A stretch of DNA of 64,000 bases from Pseudomonadota bacterium (GCA_023457435.1 JAEWLS010000013.1:1-64000), one strand, 5' to 3'; counted from the first letter of the stretch, positions 36,769 to 46,456 are shown. The notes: generated by a model from the sequence alone, not told the origin. Made by a program: numbers and translations.

Positions 36769-37191
36769 CTACTCCGCTCGCGCCTCGATCGACGCCATGT
36801 CGTCGTCGGACAGGCCGAAATGGTGTCCGATCTCGTGGATGAGAACGTGGCTGACGATATCGCCCAGCGTTTCCTCGTTCTCGGCCCAGTAGTCGAGGAT
36901 GGCGCGGCGATAGAGGGTGACGCGATTCGGCCCTTCCCCGGTCTGGGGGTTCCAGCGCTCGGCGATGCCGCGGCCCTCGAACAGCCCAAGCAGGTCGAAC
37001 GGCGTCTCCAGCGCGAGGTCGTCCATGATCTCGTCCGTTGGAAACTCGGCCAGCTGGATGACGATCTCGCCCGTCAGCTTGCGGAACTCCTCCGGGAGGT
37101 GGGCATAGGTTTCCAGCGCCAGGAGCTCGAGTTCCTCGAGTGAGGGAGAGAGTTGATCCTCCCAGGCGCGGGTCTTGTACAATCGGGCCAT
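36769..37191 (-). CDS. Minimal zinc metallopeptidase-like (zincin) protein
   Basis: 140 residues with the zinc motif HEIGHHFGLSDDDM near the C-terminus (HExxHxxGxxD, metzincin-like third ligand Asp) and a helical N-terminus (LEELELLALETYAHLPEEFR). It matches a short metallopeptidase family common in actinobacteria and alphaproteobacteria. No signal peptide, so cytoplasmic. Target unknown. Confidence 0.88.
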   Translation of the reverse strand: MARLYKTRAWEDQLSPSLEELELLALETYAHLPEEFRKLTGEIVIQLAEFPTDEIMDDLALETPFDLLGLFEGRGIAERWNPQTGEGPNRVTLYRRAILDYWAENEETLGDIVSHVLIHEIGHHFGLSDDDMASIEARAE

Positions 37192-37334
37192 CGCTATTCC
37201 TTTGGACGGCCATATAGCCGCACAATCCCATGGTTTCGAGGGGTTAGGCCGAAAAGCTGTCAGGCAAGTCCCACGGCAAGGAATCTTTTCTTAAAGGCGC
37301 GCTTGACTCTGGGCGGTGGCTTGGGAATCTATAA

Positions 37335-37349
37335 GAACATAACACGAAC
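37335..37349 (+). promoter_or_regulatory. LexA box of the imuA-imuB-dnaE2 cassette
   Basis: GAACATAACACGAAC is a perfect alphaproteobacterial LexA site (GAAC-N7-GAAC, the reverse complement of GTTC-N7-GTTC). It ends 23 nt before the imuA ATG at 37373, so the cassette should be induced by DNA damage. Confidence 0.9.
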
Positions 37350-37372
37350 AAATCCCATCGGGGAGCGACGTC

Positions 37373-38338
37373 ATGGCGGCAAACGCCCTGGCGCGCGAGG
37401 AGCTTTTGTCGCTCCGGCGCCAAATAGCAAAGATCGAGGGCCGCCTGGCGGACCGTCTCGAACTGCCCGTCGCCAGCCTCGGCGAGGTCCGGCCGACCGG
37501 CAGGCCGGACGGCGAGATTGAGCTGCCAGCGCTGCTCCTGCGGCGTGACGGAGCGGCCGAGGCAGGGCTGCTGCCGATCGGGATCGAAGCCCTCGATGCG
37601 CCTCTCGGCGGCGGGCTGCCGCGGGCTGCTCTGACCGAAATCCATGGCCCGCAGATGCGCGACGCAGGCGCAGTCTCGGGCTTCGCGCTCGGCATGGCCG
37701 CGCTCGCCATGCGGAACGGGCAGGCGCCGCTGCTCTGGATCGGGGCCGGCGGCATGTTCGCGGAGGCCGGCGTGCCCTACGCGCCAGGTATCGTCGCGCG
37801 TTACGGCATCGAACCGAGCCGGCTGATACTTTCCAGCGTGCGCCGCATCGAGGATGCGCTGTGGCTGGCAGAGGAGGCCGCAGCCCTTGCAGCCCTCGCT
37901 TTCGTCGTGCTCGAAGTGCCGGCTTCGCCGCGCAAACTCGACCTTACCGCAACGCGGCGGCTGCATCGCCGCGCGCAGCTCGCCGGAAGGCCGCTGTTCC
38001 TTCTCCGCCACGCCGGCAAGCCCGAGCCGACCGCCGCGCCGGTACGCCTGAACGTCGCCGCGGCACCGGCAGGCGAGAAAGCGCTGCTTTCAGGCACGCT
38101 CGCCGGCTCTATCGGCCCCCCTGCGATCACGGTGACCGTCAGCCGTAGCCGTAACCACTTGCCTGCCAGCGTCACGCTGGAATGGAGCGACGATGCACAC
38201 GCATGGAGCCGCAGGAACGACGCTGTTCTCAAGCGGCCGCCGGATTCTGGCGATCTGGCTGCCGTATCTGCGCACCGACAGGATTCTCCGCCGGCGCTGG
38301 GGCCGCGCGTGGCGCATGGCGGCGGACGCGCCGCCTGA
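37373..38338 (+). CDS. imuA: ImuA-like mutasome accessory protein
   Basis: 321-residue RecA-fold-like protein (GIEALDAPLGGGLPRAALTEIHGPQMRDAGAVSGFALGMAALAMRNGQAPLLWI) that inhibits or tunes recombination and partners ImuB in damage-induced mutagenesis. The Walker-type loop is degenerate. A coiled N-terminal helix (LLSLRRQIAKIEGRLADR) resembles other ImuA. Its last about 48 codons overlap the start of imuB. Regulated by LexA (box 23 nt upstream). Confidence 0.92.
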   Translation: MAANALAREELLSLRRQIAKIEGRLADRLELPVASLGEVRPTGRPDGEIELPALLLRRDGAAEAGLLPIGIEALDAPLGGGLPRAALTEIHGPQMRDAGAVSGFALGMAALAMRNGQAPLLWIGAGGMFAEAGVPYAPGIVARYGIEPSRLILSSVRRIEDALWLAEEAAALAALAFVVLEVPASPRKLDLTATRRLHRRAQLAGRPLFLLRHAGKPEPTAAPVRLNVAAAPAGEKALLSGTLAGSIGPPAITVTVSRSRNHLPASVTLEWSDDAHAWSRRNDAVLKRPPDSGDLAAVSAHRQDSPPALGPRVAHGGGRAA

Positions 38339-39800
38339 ACAGGCGATCCGGCCGCCGCTCGTCGTCAGCCACCGCGACGCCAATGCGCAACGCATCCTGG
38401 CGCTCGATGCGAAGGCCGAGGAGCTGGGGCTGAAATCCGGCATGGGCATTGCCGACGCGCGCGCCATGTTTCCGGCGCTCGAAGTCGTCGAGGCGGAGCC
38501 GGTCGACGACCTTCGCTGCCTGGAAAGCCTTGCCGACTGGTGCGACCGCTACACGCCGCTGGTGGCGCTCGACGGCAACGACGGACTTCTCCTCGACATC
38601 AGCGGCTGCGCACATCTGTTCGGCGGCGAGAGCGCCATGCTGCGCGATCTGCTGCTGCGAATGCGCAGCCAAGGGTTTGACGCGCGCGGCGCCGTCGCCT
38701 CGACGGTCGGTGCGGCATGGGCGGCGGCGCGCTTCTGCCATGCCAGGGTCGTGGAACCGGAGGACGAAGCCGGGCTGATGGCGCCGCTGCCGCTCGCCGC
38801 ATTGCGCATCGAAGCGCCGACACGCAGCGGTCTCGAGGCGGTCGGCCTGCGCACCGTAGGCGACCTGACGAAGGTGCCGCGCGCCCCGCTGGCGCGGCGT
38901 TTCGGCGCCGGGCTTCTCAGACGTATCGACCAGGCGCTGGGCATGGTCGAGGAAGCCGTGTCGCCGCGCCTGCCGGTGGCCAAGATGTCGGTCGAGCGGC
39001 CGCTCGCGGAGCCGATCAGCCTGATCGAGGATATCGAGCAGCTGGTCCGGACGATGGCGCGGGCGCTGGCCGGAGACCTCGAAAACCGCGGCCAGGGCGC
39101 GCGCCGGTTGCAGCTTTCGCTGTTTCGCGTCGATGGCGGCGTGCAACGCATCTCGGTCGGTGCTTCGCGGCCGTTGCGCGATCCAGCCTTCATCGAGAGG
39201 CTGTTCCACGAAAAACTTGCCGCCACGGGCGAAGCCATCGATCCGGGCTACGGTTTCGAGCTGGTGCGGCTGTCGGCGCTGAGCACCGGCCTCCTCGATT
39301 TCGAGCAGCCGGACCTTGCCGGTGGCGCGCAGGATGCCGGTTTCGGCGTCGACCGTTTTGTCGATCGGGTGGGTGCGCGGCTCGGAGACGCCGCGCTGGA
39401 AGCGCCGGCGCTGGTCGAGAGCTATCTGCCCGAGCGTGCGCAGCGTCTTCGGCCCCTGGCGGCAACAGGACGCGCCGGCGGGGAGGATGCTGCGCCTGCC
39501 GTGGCAGCGGAGAGGCCGATCCGGCTGCTGCCGCGGCCCGAGCCGCTGGAGGTCGCGGCGGCCGAAGTGCCGGAGGGTCCGCCGGCCAATTTTCGCTGGC
39601 GCCGTGCCTTTCACAGGGTTGCACGTGCCGAAGGGCCCGAGCGCATCGCCCCGGAATGGTGGCGTGAGCCGGACGATGCGGCGACGCGCGATTATTTCCG
39701 CGTCGAGGACGAGGACGGCCGCCGCTACTGGCTCTTTCGGGAAGGTTTCTACGGAAAGGTGTCTCAGCCGCGCTGGTTCATGCATGGGCTCAGCGCATGA
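38193..39800 (+). CDS. imuB: ImuB, catalytically dead Y-family polymerase
   Basis: 535-residue DNA-polymerase-Y-like scaffold that links DnaE2 to the beta clamp. The fold is seen in RILAIWLPYLRTDR, RCLESLADWCDRYTPLVALDGNDGLLLDISG and the finger/palm helices, but the Y-family catalytic residues are lost: the first motif has no acid and the usual DE pair reads DG (NDGLLLDI). A little-finger region and a C-terminal tail follow. Overlaps imuA by 146 nt and dnaE2 by 4 nt. Confidence 0.92.
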   Translation: MHTHGAAGTTLFSSGRRILAIWLPYLRTDRILRRRWGRAWRMAADAPPEQAIRPPLVVSHRDANAQRILALDAKAEELGLKSGMGIADARAMFPALEVVEAEPVDDLRCLESLADWCDRYTPLVALDGNDGLLLDISGCAHLFGGESAMLRDLLLRMRSQGFDARGAVASTVGAAWAAARFCHARVVEPEDEAGLMAPLPLAALRIEAPTRSGLEAVGLRTVGDLTKVPRAPLARRFGAGLLRRIDQALGMVEEAVSPRLPVAKMSVERPLAEPISLIEDIEQLVRTMARALAGDLENRGQGARRLQLSLFRVDGGVQRISVGASRPLRDPAFIERLFHEKLAATGEAIDPGYGFELVRLSALSTGLLDFEQPDLAGGAQDAGFGVDRFVDRVGARLGDAALEAPALVESYLPERAQRLRPLAATGRAGGEDAAPAVAAERPIRLLPRPEPLEVAAAEVPEGPPANFRWRRAFHRVARAEGPERIAPEWWREPDDAATRDYFRVEDEDGRRYWLFREGFYGKVSQPRWFMHGLSA

Positions 39801-42800
39801 ACGTGCCCGCCTATATAGAGTTTGCCACCCAGTCGAACTTCTCGTTTCTGCGCGGCGCGTCGAAGCCGGAAGAGCTGGTTCTGGCGGCCCAAATGCTCGG
39901 CCATGCCGGGCTCGGCATCGCCGACCGCAACACGGTGGCCGGGGTGGTGCGCGGCTGGAGCCAGTCGAAGTACATCCGGCTTGCTGACGGCGAGGAAGCG
40001 GTGTCCATCCCTTACCACCCCGGGTGCCGGCTGGCTTTCAGCGACGGCACGCCTGACATCCTGGCCTATCCGCGCGACCGGCAAGGCTGGGGGCACCTGT
40101 GCCGGCTGCTCACCGAGGCCAATGCCGCCGGTGCGAAAGGCGATCCGGACGTCAGGCTGGAAATGCTGCTCGAATGGGGAGACCGCATGTCGCTGGCCGT
40201 CATGCCCAATGCGGCGCTGCCGGTCGCGGACCGGCTTGCCCTGCTGCAGCGGCTGAAACAGCGCTTCGGCAAGGCGGTTCGCGTCGCATCGCACGTTTCC
40301 TATGCCGGAAACGACCGGTTCGACCTCGAACAGGATGCGGCGCTGGCGGCGGCTGCCGGCCTGCCGCTGATGGCGGTCGGCGATGTGGTCGCGCACAGTC
40401 CGGAGCGGCGGCAGCTTGCCGATGTGCTGACCGCCATCCGCTTGAAGACCACGGTGGCGGAAGCCGGATACGAGCTTTCGCGCAACGCCGAACGCTACCT
40501 GAAGCCGCCGGTCGAGATGGCGCGGCTGTTCAAGCGATATCCGCAGGCGCTGACGGAAACGCAGCGCTTTGCCGCGGAGCTCACCTTTTCCCTCTCCGAG
40601 CTCAAATATTTCCATCCGCTGGAAACCGCCGAAGGTATTTCGGCGCAGGCGAAGCTGGAGCGGCTGACTTGGGAAGGGGCGGCATGGCGCTATCCGGACG
40701 GTGCGCCGGACAAGATCGTCGCCAACATCCGCAACGAGCTCGCGCTTATCGCCGAACTCAAATACGCCGACTATTTTCTCACCGTGCACGACATCATCCG
40801 TCATGCACGCAGCCTCGGTATATTGTGCCAGGGGCGGGGCTCGGCCGCGAATTCGACCGTCTGCTACTGCATGGGCATCACCGAGGTCGACCCGATGATA
40901 TCGGGCCTGCTGTTCGCGCGTTTCCTGTCGCTCGACCGCAACGAGCCGCCGGACATCGATGTCGATTTCGAGCACGAGCAGCGCGACCCGGTGATGGAGT
41001 ACATCTACCATAAATACAGCGGCAAACGCACGGCGCTCGCCGCCGCCGTCATCAGCTACCGCAGCCGCTCCGCCGTCCGCGAGGTGTCCAAGGCGCTCGG
41101 CCTGTCGGAGGATGTGACAGCCGCCTTGTCCGGCACTGTAAAGGGCTGGTGGACGGAGAAGATCACCGGCAGCGAGGCGAGGGATGCGGGGCTGGACGAC
41201 AGCGAGGCGCTGACCCGAAAGGTCATCGAACTCGCCAACGACATCAGCGGCTTCCCGCGCCATCTCAGCCAGCATGTCGGCGGCTTCGTCATCACCCAGG
41301 ACCGGCTGGACGAGGTGGTGCCGATCATCAAGACGGCGATGCCAAGCCGAATGATGGTTGAGTGGGACAAGGACGATCTCGACGCCATCGGTCTGCTCAA
41401 GGTCGACATTCTTGCGCTGGGCATGCTGTCCTGCCTGAAACGCTGCTTCGGTCTGCTGGAGGCCAACTACAGCGATCACTGGCCGCAGCGCCTGACGGTC
41501 GCGACCATCCCGCATGCCGACGACAACGAGGTCTACGAGATGATCCAGCGCGCCGACACGCTCGGCGTGTTCCAGATCGAGAGCCGGGCGCAGATGTCGA
41601 TGCTGCCCCGGCTCAAGCCGCGGTGCTTCTACGACCTCGTCATCGAGGTGGCGATCGTTCGGCCGGGCCCGATACAGGGTGACATGGTCCACCCTTACCT
41701 GCGGCGGCGCGAAGGCAAGGAGGAGGCCGAGTACCAGAAGCCCGAGCTGCAGGACATCCTGGGCAAAACCCTGGGCGTGCCGCTGTTCCAAGAACAGGCC
41801 ATGCGCATCGCCATCGAGGCTGGCGGGTTCTCGCCGTCCAAGGCCGACAAGCTCCGCCGCGCCATGGCGACGTTCAAGCGTGTCGGCACGATCACCACGC
41901 TGAAGAACGAGATGATCGAGGGGATGGTGAAGAACGGCTACGACCGGGCCTTCGCGGAGCGCTGCTTCAGCCAGATCGAGGGTTTCGGCGAATACGGCTT
42001 TCCGGAAAGCCACGCCGCCTCCTTCGCGCTGCTCGTCTACGCCTCGTGCTGGTTCAAAGCCTACTATCCGGACGTGTTCTGTGCGGCGATCCTGAATTCG
42101 CAGCCGATGGGCTTCTATGCGCCGGCGCAGCTCGTCCGCGACGCGCGCGAGCACGGCGTCGCGGTGCACGAGGCCGACGTCAACCTGTCGGACTGGGACT
42201 GCACGCTGGAGGAGGCCGCATTCGATCCGGAGCGCATCGCGTCGAAGCATGCGAGCATGCGCGGCGTGATCCGGTCGCGGCATGCCGTCCGGCTCGGGCT
42301 GCGGCAGGTGAAGGGCCTGCACAAGAAGGACATCGAGCGCCTGATGGCGGTGCGGCAGCACGGGTTCGCCTCGGTGCGCGAAGTAAAGCTCCGCTGCGGC
42401 TTCTCGATCGAAACCATGGAGCAGCTTGCGCGCGCCGACGCCTTCCGCTCCATCGGCCTCGACCGCCGCGCTGCCCTATGGGAAGTGCGCGCGCTCGACC
42501 GCGGCGGTCAGCCAATGCCGCTGTTTGCCGAGCGGGCGGGCGACATCAGCGCCATCGAGCGCAAGACCGAGCTGCCCGCCATGCCCGAAGGCCAGCACGT
42601 CATCGAGGACTATCGCTCGCTCGGGCTTTCGCTGAAGGCGCATCCGATGTCCTTCCTGCGCGCCGGCTTCGAGGCCGAGCGGGTCGTGCCCGGCCGAGAG
42701 CTCGGCAATCTGCGCAACGGTCGGCGCGTCGCCGTCGCCGGGCTGGTGCTGGTCCGCCAGCGGCCGGGCACGGCCAAGGGGGTCATCTTCATGACCATCG

Positions 42801-43192
42801 AGGACGAAACCGGCGTCGCCAACATCATCGTCTGGAAGAAGGTCTATGAGCGGTTCCGGCCCATCGTGCTCGGTGCCCGCCTGATCAAGGTGACCGGAAA
42901 ACTCCAGAAGAGCGAGGCCAAGGGACCGAACGGCGTTTCGGTAACCCACGTCGTTGCCGAGCGCATCGAGGATTTGAGCTGGCGGCTTTCAGAATTGTCC
43001 GAAGCAGCCCTCAGCGTCGATTTCCGCGCGCCTACCGACGAAACCAAGCGCCCGGTTCTGAACGACGGTCGGGCGCAGTCCAGGCTGCGTCAGGCCCAAC
43101 TGCAGACCGTCGCCAGCCGCCATCCGCGCGACCAGGGCGATCTTGTGCGCAGCATCGAGAAGGTCATGCCCGGCGGCAGGAATTTCCACTAG
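39797..43192 (+). CDS. dnaE2: Error-prone DNA polymerase III alpha subunit (ImuC)
   Basis: 1131-residue C-family polymerase for damage-induced translesion synthesis. PHP domain at the N-terminus (YIEFATQSNFSFLRGASKPEELV), polymerase core with CQGRGSAANSTVCYCMGIT, the acidic PPDIDVDFEHEQRDPVMEY and VDILALGMLSCLK motifs, fingers with VAIVRPGPIQGDMVHPYLRRR, tandem HhH and an OB fold (VAVAGLVLVRQRPGTAKGVIFMTIEDETGVANIIVWKKV). Length and order are normal for DnaE2. It ends with KVMPGGRNFH, the conserved C-terminus. Confidence 0.97.
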   Translation: MNVPAYIEFATQSNFSFLRGASKPEELVLAAQMLGHAGLGIADRNTVAGVVRGWSQSKYIRLADGEEAVSIPYHPGCRLAFSDGTPDILAYPRDRQGWGHLCRLLTEANAAGAKGDPDVRLEMLLEWGDRMSLAVMPNAALPVADRLALLQRLKQRFGKAVRVASHVSYAGNDRFDLEQDAALAAAAGLPLMAVGDVVAHSPERRQLADVLTAIRLKTTVAEAGYELSRNAERYLKPPVEMARLFKRYPQALTETQRFAAELTFSLSELKYFHPLETAEGISAQAKLERLTWEGAAWRYPDGAPDKIVANIRNELALIAELKYADYFLTVHDIIRHARSLGILCQGRGSAANSTVCYCMGITEVDPMISGLLFARFLSLDRNEPPDIDVDFEHEQRDPVMEYIYHKYSGKRTALAAAVISYRSRSAVREVSKALGLSEDVTAALSGTVKGWWTEKITGSEARDAGLDDSEALTRKVIELANDISGFPRHLSQHVGGFVITQDRLDEVVPIIKTAMPSRMMVEWDKDDLDAIGLLKVDILALGMLSCLKRCFGLLEANYSDHWPQRLTVATIPHADDNEVYEMIQRADTLGVFQIESRAQMSMLPRLKPRCFYDLVIEVAIVRPGPIQGDMVHPYLRRREGKEEAEYQKPELQDILGKTLGVPLFQEQAMRIAIEAGGFSPSKADKLRRAMATFKRVGTITTLKNEMIEGMVKNGYDRAFAERCFSQIEGFGEYGFPESHAASFALLVYASCWFKAYYPDVFCAAILNSQPMGFYAPAQLVRDAREHGVAVHEADVNLSDWDCTLEEAAFDPERIASKHASMRGVIRSRHAVRLGLRQVKGLHKKDIERLMAVRQHGFASVREVKLRCGFSIETMEQLARADAFRSIGLDRRAALWEVRALDRGGQPMPLFAERAGDISAIERKTELPAMPEGQHVIEDYRSLGLSLKAHPMSFLRAGFEAERVVPGRELGNLRNGRRVAVAGLVLVRQRPGTAKGVIFMTIEDETGVANIIVWKKVYERFRPIVLGARLIKVTGKLQKSEAKGPNGVSVTHVVAERIEDLSWRLSELSEAALSVDFRAPTDETKRPVLNDGRAQSRLRQAQLQTVASRHPRDQGDLVRSIEKVMPGGRNFH

Positions 43193-43280
43193 GGGAGGTT
43201 GCAGGCGGTTGAAACTATTCAATCACCAATTGGTAAAACTCTGCCACTGACTGGAGGAAGATGCCTCTGCGGGTGCGCAG

Positions 43281-44177
43281 ATGCTATTTGTTCTCCATTG
43301 CCGGCATCAGGACCAGAACGGATCCCGCTACGAGGAAAAATTCCGTTTCAAAAACTCCCAGGTCGTGAACCTCAACCTGCAGCCTGGCGACTGGGCCCTC
43401 ATGCACGCCAAGCCCGCATTCGCGGCCGTTTATCACTATGTTGGAGTTGGACGGCTTGCAGGAGTTCATCCTGACGAAAACGGTTGGAGCACCGCCCATA
43501 TTTGCGACTATCTGGAATTCCCGGTTCCCGTACCTCCTCGAAGAGGACGCGAGGCATACGAGACACCTGCCCATGGGCCCCGTCGACTTCGAGATCATCA
43601 TCTCGAACAGATGATCGTGCGGACAATCAGCGAGATTGACTTTGCTCGGATCGTCCGCGATGGCTTCATCCAACCTTACGAGAATCCAGTTGAGACTGGG
43701 GTCACGAGGGGACCTGATGGACTCCAAGAACTGGAAACGCCATTTCTATACGACGGCCTGTTGTTCGACGACCGACCAATCGTCGAGCAGTTGGTTCACC
43801 GGCCCCTGCGAGACCTGGCGAATCGCCGAATTTGTCTGGCGGTCTATGGGCCACGCTGCGCGCTGACCGGCAACGTTTTCGAGTATAGGCTAGGTGAGAC
43901 GAAGTGCGACGCTAGCCACATATGGCCTGTCCACCACCGCGGACCGGACTCCATAGTGAATCTCATGATGCTATCGCCCGACGCCCACGCTTCGTGGGAT
44001 GGAGGCCTCGTTACCCTCGATGACAATTTCCGAATTCTACGCTCACCTCGTTTACGAGCTTCTGAACTGCCGAACGCAGTGCAAGGCTCGATGATCTGGC
44101 TGCCGGAGAGCGTTGCCCAACGTCCGTCACGCGAGTACATTCGACGCCATCGTGAGAAAATCTTCCGCAGCACGTGA
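43281..44177 (+). CDS. HNH-endonuclease domain protein
   Basis: 298 residues. An N-terminal beta-rich region of unrecognised fold (about 1-100), then a segment with RTISEIDFARIVRDGFIQPYENP and RPLRDLANRRICLAVYGPRCALTG, and a C-terminal HNH nuclease motif with His in ASHIWPVHHRGPDSIVNLMMLSPDAHASWDGG (H-N-H all present). Similar proteins are annotated as restriction-like nucleases. It is less GC-rich in codon choice than its neighbours and has a poor ribosome site: GGAGG lies before a different-frame ATG at 43261. Possibly acquired DNA inserted after the SOS cassette; no methylase or partner gene is adjacent. Confidence 0.85.
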   Translation: MLFVLHCRHQDQNGSRYEEKFRFKNSQVVNLNLQPGDWALMHAKPAFAAVYHYVGVGRLAGVHPDENGWSTAHICDYLEFPVPVPPRRGREAYETPAHGPRRLRDHHLEQMIVRTISEIDFARIVRDGFIQPYENPVETGVTRGPDGLQELETPFLYDGLLFDDRPIVEQLVHRPLRDLANRRICLAVYGPRCALTGNVFEYRLGETKCDASHIWPVHHRGPDSIVNLMMLSPDAHASWDGGLVTLDDNFRILRSPRLRASELPNAVQGSMIWLPESVAQRPSREYIRRHREKIFRST

Positions 44178-44337
44178 TCGCTGCACTCTGACCGAACGCC
44201 CGACGTAAGCTCAAGGCTTCGTGCATAATCGCATCTGGTTGCCGGCGCGCCGGTTCATACGCCACGCAATCATCTCGTTCACTCAACTCACAATTGCAGC
44301 GCGCATCGGGTACGGTTGGAAGCAAGTCGCCCATCGC

Positions 44338-45201
44338 CTATTCGGATCTTCCGAGTACCTCTTGCGCCTGCGCGAGGTGGAGCCGCTCGACCATCCGGCC
44401 GTCCACCGAGATCGCGCCCTTTCCGGCATTCTCCGGACGCGCGAACGCGGCGACGATGGCGCGCGCTTCGGCCAGTTCGCTCTCGCGCGGCGAGAACGCG
44501 GCGTTCGCGGGCGCTATCTGGGCGGGATGGATCAGCGTCTTGCCGTCGAAGCCCATGTTCCTGGCCTCGTCGCATTCGCGGCCGAAGGCTTCCAGGTTGG
44601 AAAAGTCGTTGCTGACGCCGTCAAGCGCGCCGAGGCCGGACGCGCGCGCGGCGAGCACGATCTGCATCAGCCACGGCAGGAAATAGCGGCGGTCCGGCGT
44701 CATCGCGACGCCGGTCTCCTTGGCCAGGTCGTTGGTGCCGGCGACAAGGCAGGCGAGGCGGGCGCCCGGGTTGCGGCCGAGTTCGACGATCTCGCGCAGA
44801 TTGAGAACGGCGCGCGCCGTCTCGACCATGATCCAGATCTTCATCGACGGCTCGGCGTCCATCTCGTCGAGCGCATCGTCGACGTCCTGAAGGCCGCGCG
44901 GCCCATCGATCTTCGGCAGCAGGATGGCGTCCGGCCTGCAGGCTCGCGCTGCCAAAAGGTCCTCTGGTCCCCACTCGCTGGTAAGGGCGTTGATGCGGAC
45001 GATCAGCTCGCGCCCCGCCGGCCGGCTGCTCTCGAAGTACGTGCGCAGCCTCTCGCGCGCAGCCGCCTTCGCCTCCGGCGCCACCGCGTCTTCCAGATCG
45101 AAGACCACCGCGTCGCAGTCGAGCGCCCCGGCCTTTGCCATGGCGCGCTCGTTGGAGGCGGGAACGTAGAGTACGGATCGGCGGCGCTTGATCATCGCCA
45201 C
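44338..45201 (-). CDS. CoA ester lyase (CitE/HpcH-HpaI family)
   Basis: 287-residue TIM-barrel lyase of the citrate-lyase beta/malyl-CoA type: RRRSVLYVPASNERAMAKA, the metal-binding glutamate and aspartate in VVFDLEDAVAP, LVRINALTSEW, LLPKIDGP, IWIMVETARAVLNL and the C-terminal GKTLIHPAQIAPANAAFSP. Likely cleaves or forms a beta-hydroxyacyl-CoA such as malyl-, citramalyl- or related CoA ester. Alone on its strand; the nearest same-pathway candidates are not obvious. Start could be the ATG at 45195. Confidence 0.92.
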   Translation of the reverse strand: MAMIKRRRSVLYVPASNERAMAKAGALDCDAVVFDLEDAVAPEAKAAARERLRTYFESSRPAGRELIVRINALTSEWGPEDLLAARACRPDAILLPKIDGPRGLQDVDDALDEMDAEPSMKIWIMVETARAVLNLREIVELGRNPGARLACLVAGTNDLAKETGVAMTPDRRYFLPWLMQIVLAARASGLGALDGVSNDFSNLEAFGRECDEARNMGFDGKTLIHPAQIAPANAAFSPRESELAEARAIVAAFARPENAGKGAISVDGRMVERLHLAQAQEVLGRSE

Positions 45202-45289
45202 GTCATGCCGCCAGCCGTCGCCGCATGCAAGGCTCGGCGCTTGCGCGGCGAAGCGGATCGGCTATGGCTGAGACGTCCGGAGCCATCCC

Positions 45290-46456
45290 ATGCAGCATTT
45301 CGATATCGCCATCATCGGCGGGGCCATCATGGGCTCGTCGCTGGCCTGGTTCCTGCGCGAAGAAGGATATCGCGGCTCCATCGCCCTGATCGAGCGCGAC
45401 GCATCGTTCTCGCGCTCGGCGACGACGCTCTCCTGCGCGTCGATCAGACAGCAATTCTCGCTGCGTGAGAACATTCGCCTGTCGCGCTTCACGCTCGGCA
45501 TGTTCCGGGAGCTGCAGATGCGGTTCGGCGCCGGCGCGGATATCGGCTTCCGCGAAAAGGGATACCTGATCCTCGCCGGAGAGGAGGGATTGCCGGCATT
45601 GCGCGCTAGCCACGCGGCGCAGTCGCTCGAGACGCAGGACATCGTCCTCGAGGATGCGGCGCAGCTTTCCCGGCGGTTCGGCTGGCTGTCGACGGAAGGC
45701 ATAGCGGCCGGCACCTACGGGCTGCGCGGCGAGGGCTGGTTCGACGCGCACGCGCTGCTTTCGCTCATCCGCACGGGCTTGCGCGGTCGCGACGTCACGT
45801 TCGTGCAGGGTGAGGTGGCGGCTGTCGAATTGTCCAACGGCAGCGTGCGGCTCGGCCTGGCGGACGGCGTCGAGATCGGGGCCGGAGTGGTGGCGAACGC
45901 CGCGGGGCCGAACGCCGGTAGGGTTGCCGCGATGGCAGGACTGGAACTGCCGGTCGAGCCGCGCAAGCGCAGTGTCTTCGTGTTCGAGGCCCGCGACCGG
46001 TTCGACGACATGCCGCTGCTGGTCGATCCGAGCGGCGTCTACGTGCGGCCCGAAGGGGCCGTCTACATCTGCGGCGGCGCCGAGGACGAGGCCGGCGAAG
46101 CGGCCGCCGATGCGCAGGATTTCGAGCCGGACTGGCCGCTGTTCGAAGACACGATCTGGCCGGTGCTGGCGACGCGCATTCCGGCGTTCGAAGCGCTGAA
46201 GCTGCAGCGGGCTTGGGCCGGCCATTACGACTACAACACTCTGGACCAGAATGCCGTGGTCGGGCCGCATCCGGACGCGCCACGCTTCATCTTCGCCAAC
46301 GGCTTTTCGGGACACGGGCTTCAGCAGGCCCCGGCGGTAGGCAAGGCATTGGCGGAGCTGATCGTCCACGGGGCCTACCGCACCGTCGACTGCACAGCCT
46401 TCGCATGGGAGCGCGTCCGCGAGAACCGGCCGTTCCGCGAACTTGCGATCATCTAG
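45290..46456 (+). CDS. FAD-dependent oxidoreductase (DAO/glycine oxidase-like)
   Basis: 388 residues: GxGxxG-type FAD motif IIGGAIMGSSLAWFLREEG (about residues 9-27), DAO-family middle, and a C-terminal substrate domain with LQRAWAGHYDYNTLDQNAVVGPHPDAPRFIFANGFSGHGLQQAPAVGKALAEL. Likely oxidises an amine or a D-amino acid such as sarcosine-like substrates. Single gene; GGAGCC region upstream of the ATG is weak. Confidence 0.9.
   Translation: MQHFDIAIIGGAIMGSSLAWFLREEGYRGSIALIERDASFSRSATTLSCASIRQQFSLRENIRLSRFTLGMFRELQMRFGAGADIGFREKGYLILAGEEGLPALRASHAAQSLETQDIVLEDAAQLSRRFGWLSTEGIAAGTYGLRGEGWFDAHALLSLIRTGLRGRDVTFVQGEVAAVELSNGSVRLGLADGVEIGAGVVANAAGPNAGRVAAMAGLELPVEPRKRSVFVFEARDRFDDMPLLVDPSGVYVRPEGAVYICGGAEDEAGEAAADAQDFEPDWPLFEDTIWPVLATRIPAFEALKLQRAWAGHYDYNTLDQNAVVGPHPDAPRFIFANGFSGHGLQQAPAVGKALAELIVHGAYRTVDCTAFAWERVRENRPFRELAII

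Noticed and set aside
43261..43368. Short ORF beginning at ATG 43261 with a good ribosome site
   Set aside because: Only about 36 codons in a frame different from the HNH gene and with no recognisable features; noted in that gene's entry as a sign of an odd start region.
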